Shown: one piece after another, positions 6,733 through 7,251 of the stretch
Numbering within the stretch: position 1 is the first letter of the stretch
How the letters are laid out: each line of letters begins with the position of its first letter
Origin: Spirochaetaceae bacterium
GTDB lineage: Bacteria; Spirochaetota; Spirochaetia; Treponematales; Rectinemataceae
Direction: 5' to 3'
Assembly (NCBI GenBank): GCA_003452735.1
Contig: DMNL01000133.1
Span: 1-7,251, forward strand
Length of the DNA stretch: 7,251 bases
Position numbers and translations under genes: made by a program
Notes under the pieces: generated by a model
The model's database searches: none
Seen by the model: only the letters and a program-made list of their open reading frames with translations
What the model was told of the DNA's origin: nothing

Positions 6733-7251
6733 AGATCCGCTCAAGGTCTTCTCGAGAGAAGTAGTGGATTTTTATGGTACCAGTATCAATGCTGCCTGAT
6801 ATCTCGACTTTTGTACCTAATCTTTCGATGAGCTTTTCCATTAGCTCTTTTAAGTGAGGGTCTAGAGGGATTTCTTCTATTGTCTTAAGAGAGTCAAGTT
6901 GCTTTCTAGTTTTTGTCCTTTTGCCTTGTAGCAAGCCCTGGATTTTTTGAGCCTCCTGTTCTGCTTGACGAACTGATAGATTATTCAGTTGAATATGTTC
7001 AAAGAGCCTTCTACGTTCTGTTTCCTCTTCTATCGAAAGAAGAGCCCTGGCGTGTCCAGGGCTGATAATACCCTGCTTGAGCTGGACTTGCATGTCTTCA
7101 GGAAGCTTTAGAAGACGAATAGTATTTGCAACAGCGACGCGGCTTTTGCCTACCATTTCAGCGACGCCTTCTTGAGTGGCACCGGTTATTTCCATCAGCT
7201 TTGCGTAAGCTTGAGCTTCTTCTATAGGGTCAAGGTCTTCGCGCTGGATAT
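6710..7251 (-). CDS. parB: Chromosome-partitioning protein ParB (C-terminal part; N-terminus beyond the window)
   Basis: ParB is a CTP-binding DNA clamp that loads at parS sites and works with ParA and SMC in chromosome segregation. The frame stays open through the window edge. The codons upstream of the first visible ATG (7195) read IQREDLDPIEEAQAYAKL, the well-known ParB box preceding the helix-turn-helix, so that ATG is internal and the gene is 5'-truncated by the window. Next come TQEGVAEMVGKSRVAVANTIRLLKLP (split as TQEGVAEMVGKS and RVAVANTIRLLKLP), the parS-binding helix-turn-helix, then a linker helix (GIISPGHARALLSI, LNNLSVRQAEQEAQKI). The C-terminal dimerisation domain includes IERLGTKVEISG, GTIKIHYFSREDLERIYEVLK. 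The linker region near KGKRTKTRKQLDSLK is basic. A ParA gene would be expected upstream, outside the window. The C-terminal codons overlap the start region of the secreted protein, hinting at co-transcription. Confidence 0.95.
   Translation of the reverse strand, partial: IQREDLDPIEEAQAYAKLMEITGATQEGVAEMVGKSRVAVANTIRLLKLPEDMQVQLKQGIISPGHARALLSIEEETERRRLFEHIQLNNLSVRQAEQEAQKIQGLLQGKRTKTRKQLDSLKTIEEIPLDPHLKELMEKLIERLGTKVEISGSIDTGTIKIHYFSREDLERIYEVLKIE

Noticed and set aside
6323..6799. Plus-strand open frame of 158 codons opposite the secreted protein and parB end
   Set aside because: It crosses two minus-strand genes, has no recognisable domain, and its ribosome site is poor.
7193..7195. ATG as the start of parB
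   Set aside because: The frame remains open upstream to the window edge and encodes the conserved ParB segment IQREDLDPIEEAQAY, so this Met is internal.

Overview
The window looks like a stretch of bacterial chromosome, most likely from a spirochaete related to the Treponema/Rectinema group. That placement rests on my recollection of the enolase and ParB sequence style, plus a secreted protein resembling the family DUF6675, which I recall as mainly spirochaetal. It is an inference. Every gene I can support lies on the minus strand, so transcription runs from high to low coordinates.

In transcription order the genes are: the C-terminal half or more of the chromosome-segregation protein ParB (6710-7251, cut by the window edge); a secreted protein of unknown function, possibly DUF6675 (5674 to about 6732, start uncertain); enolase (4230-5528) with a plausible promoter of its own; a VIT1/CCC1-type membrane metal transporter (3192-3989); a DJ-1/PfpI protein (2611-3159); RidA (2060-2440); a PatB/MalY-type PLP-dependent C-S lyase or aminotransferase (876-2048); the manganese exporter MntP (201-836); a long composite hairpin that probably terminates transcription (137-194); and the first 32 codons of an unrecognised gene with a very good ribosome binding site (1-98).

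Two small functional clusters are credible. RidA and the PatB-like enzyme are 11 nt apart, and the lyase's Shine-Dalgarno overlaps the RidA stop codon. C-S beta-elimination releases 2-aminoacrylate, the reactive enamine/imine that RidA destroys, so the pair forms a sensible unit. The VIT-like transporter and the DJ-1 protein are 32 nt apart. With MntP at the end, the lower half of the window has a metal-homeostasis and reactive-metabolite flavour.

The most unusual signal is at the DNA level. The 9-mer GGGACGGAG / CTCCGTCCC occurs six times in 7.25 kb, where about 0.05 is expected with equal base frequencies. The copies are split three and three between orientations. They lie in three different reading frames relative to genes and once between genes. 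Three copies extend to the 12-mer GGGACGGAGGTT. This points to a dispersed genomic word such as a REP/RAYT-type element, an uptake-like sequence or a protein-binding site, rather than a protein motif. I see no CRISPR array, phage, insertion sequence, tRNA, rRNA or defence system.
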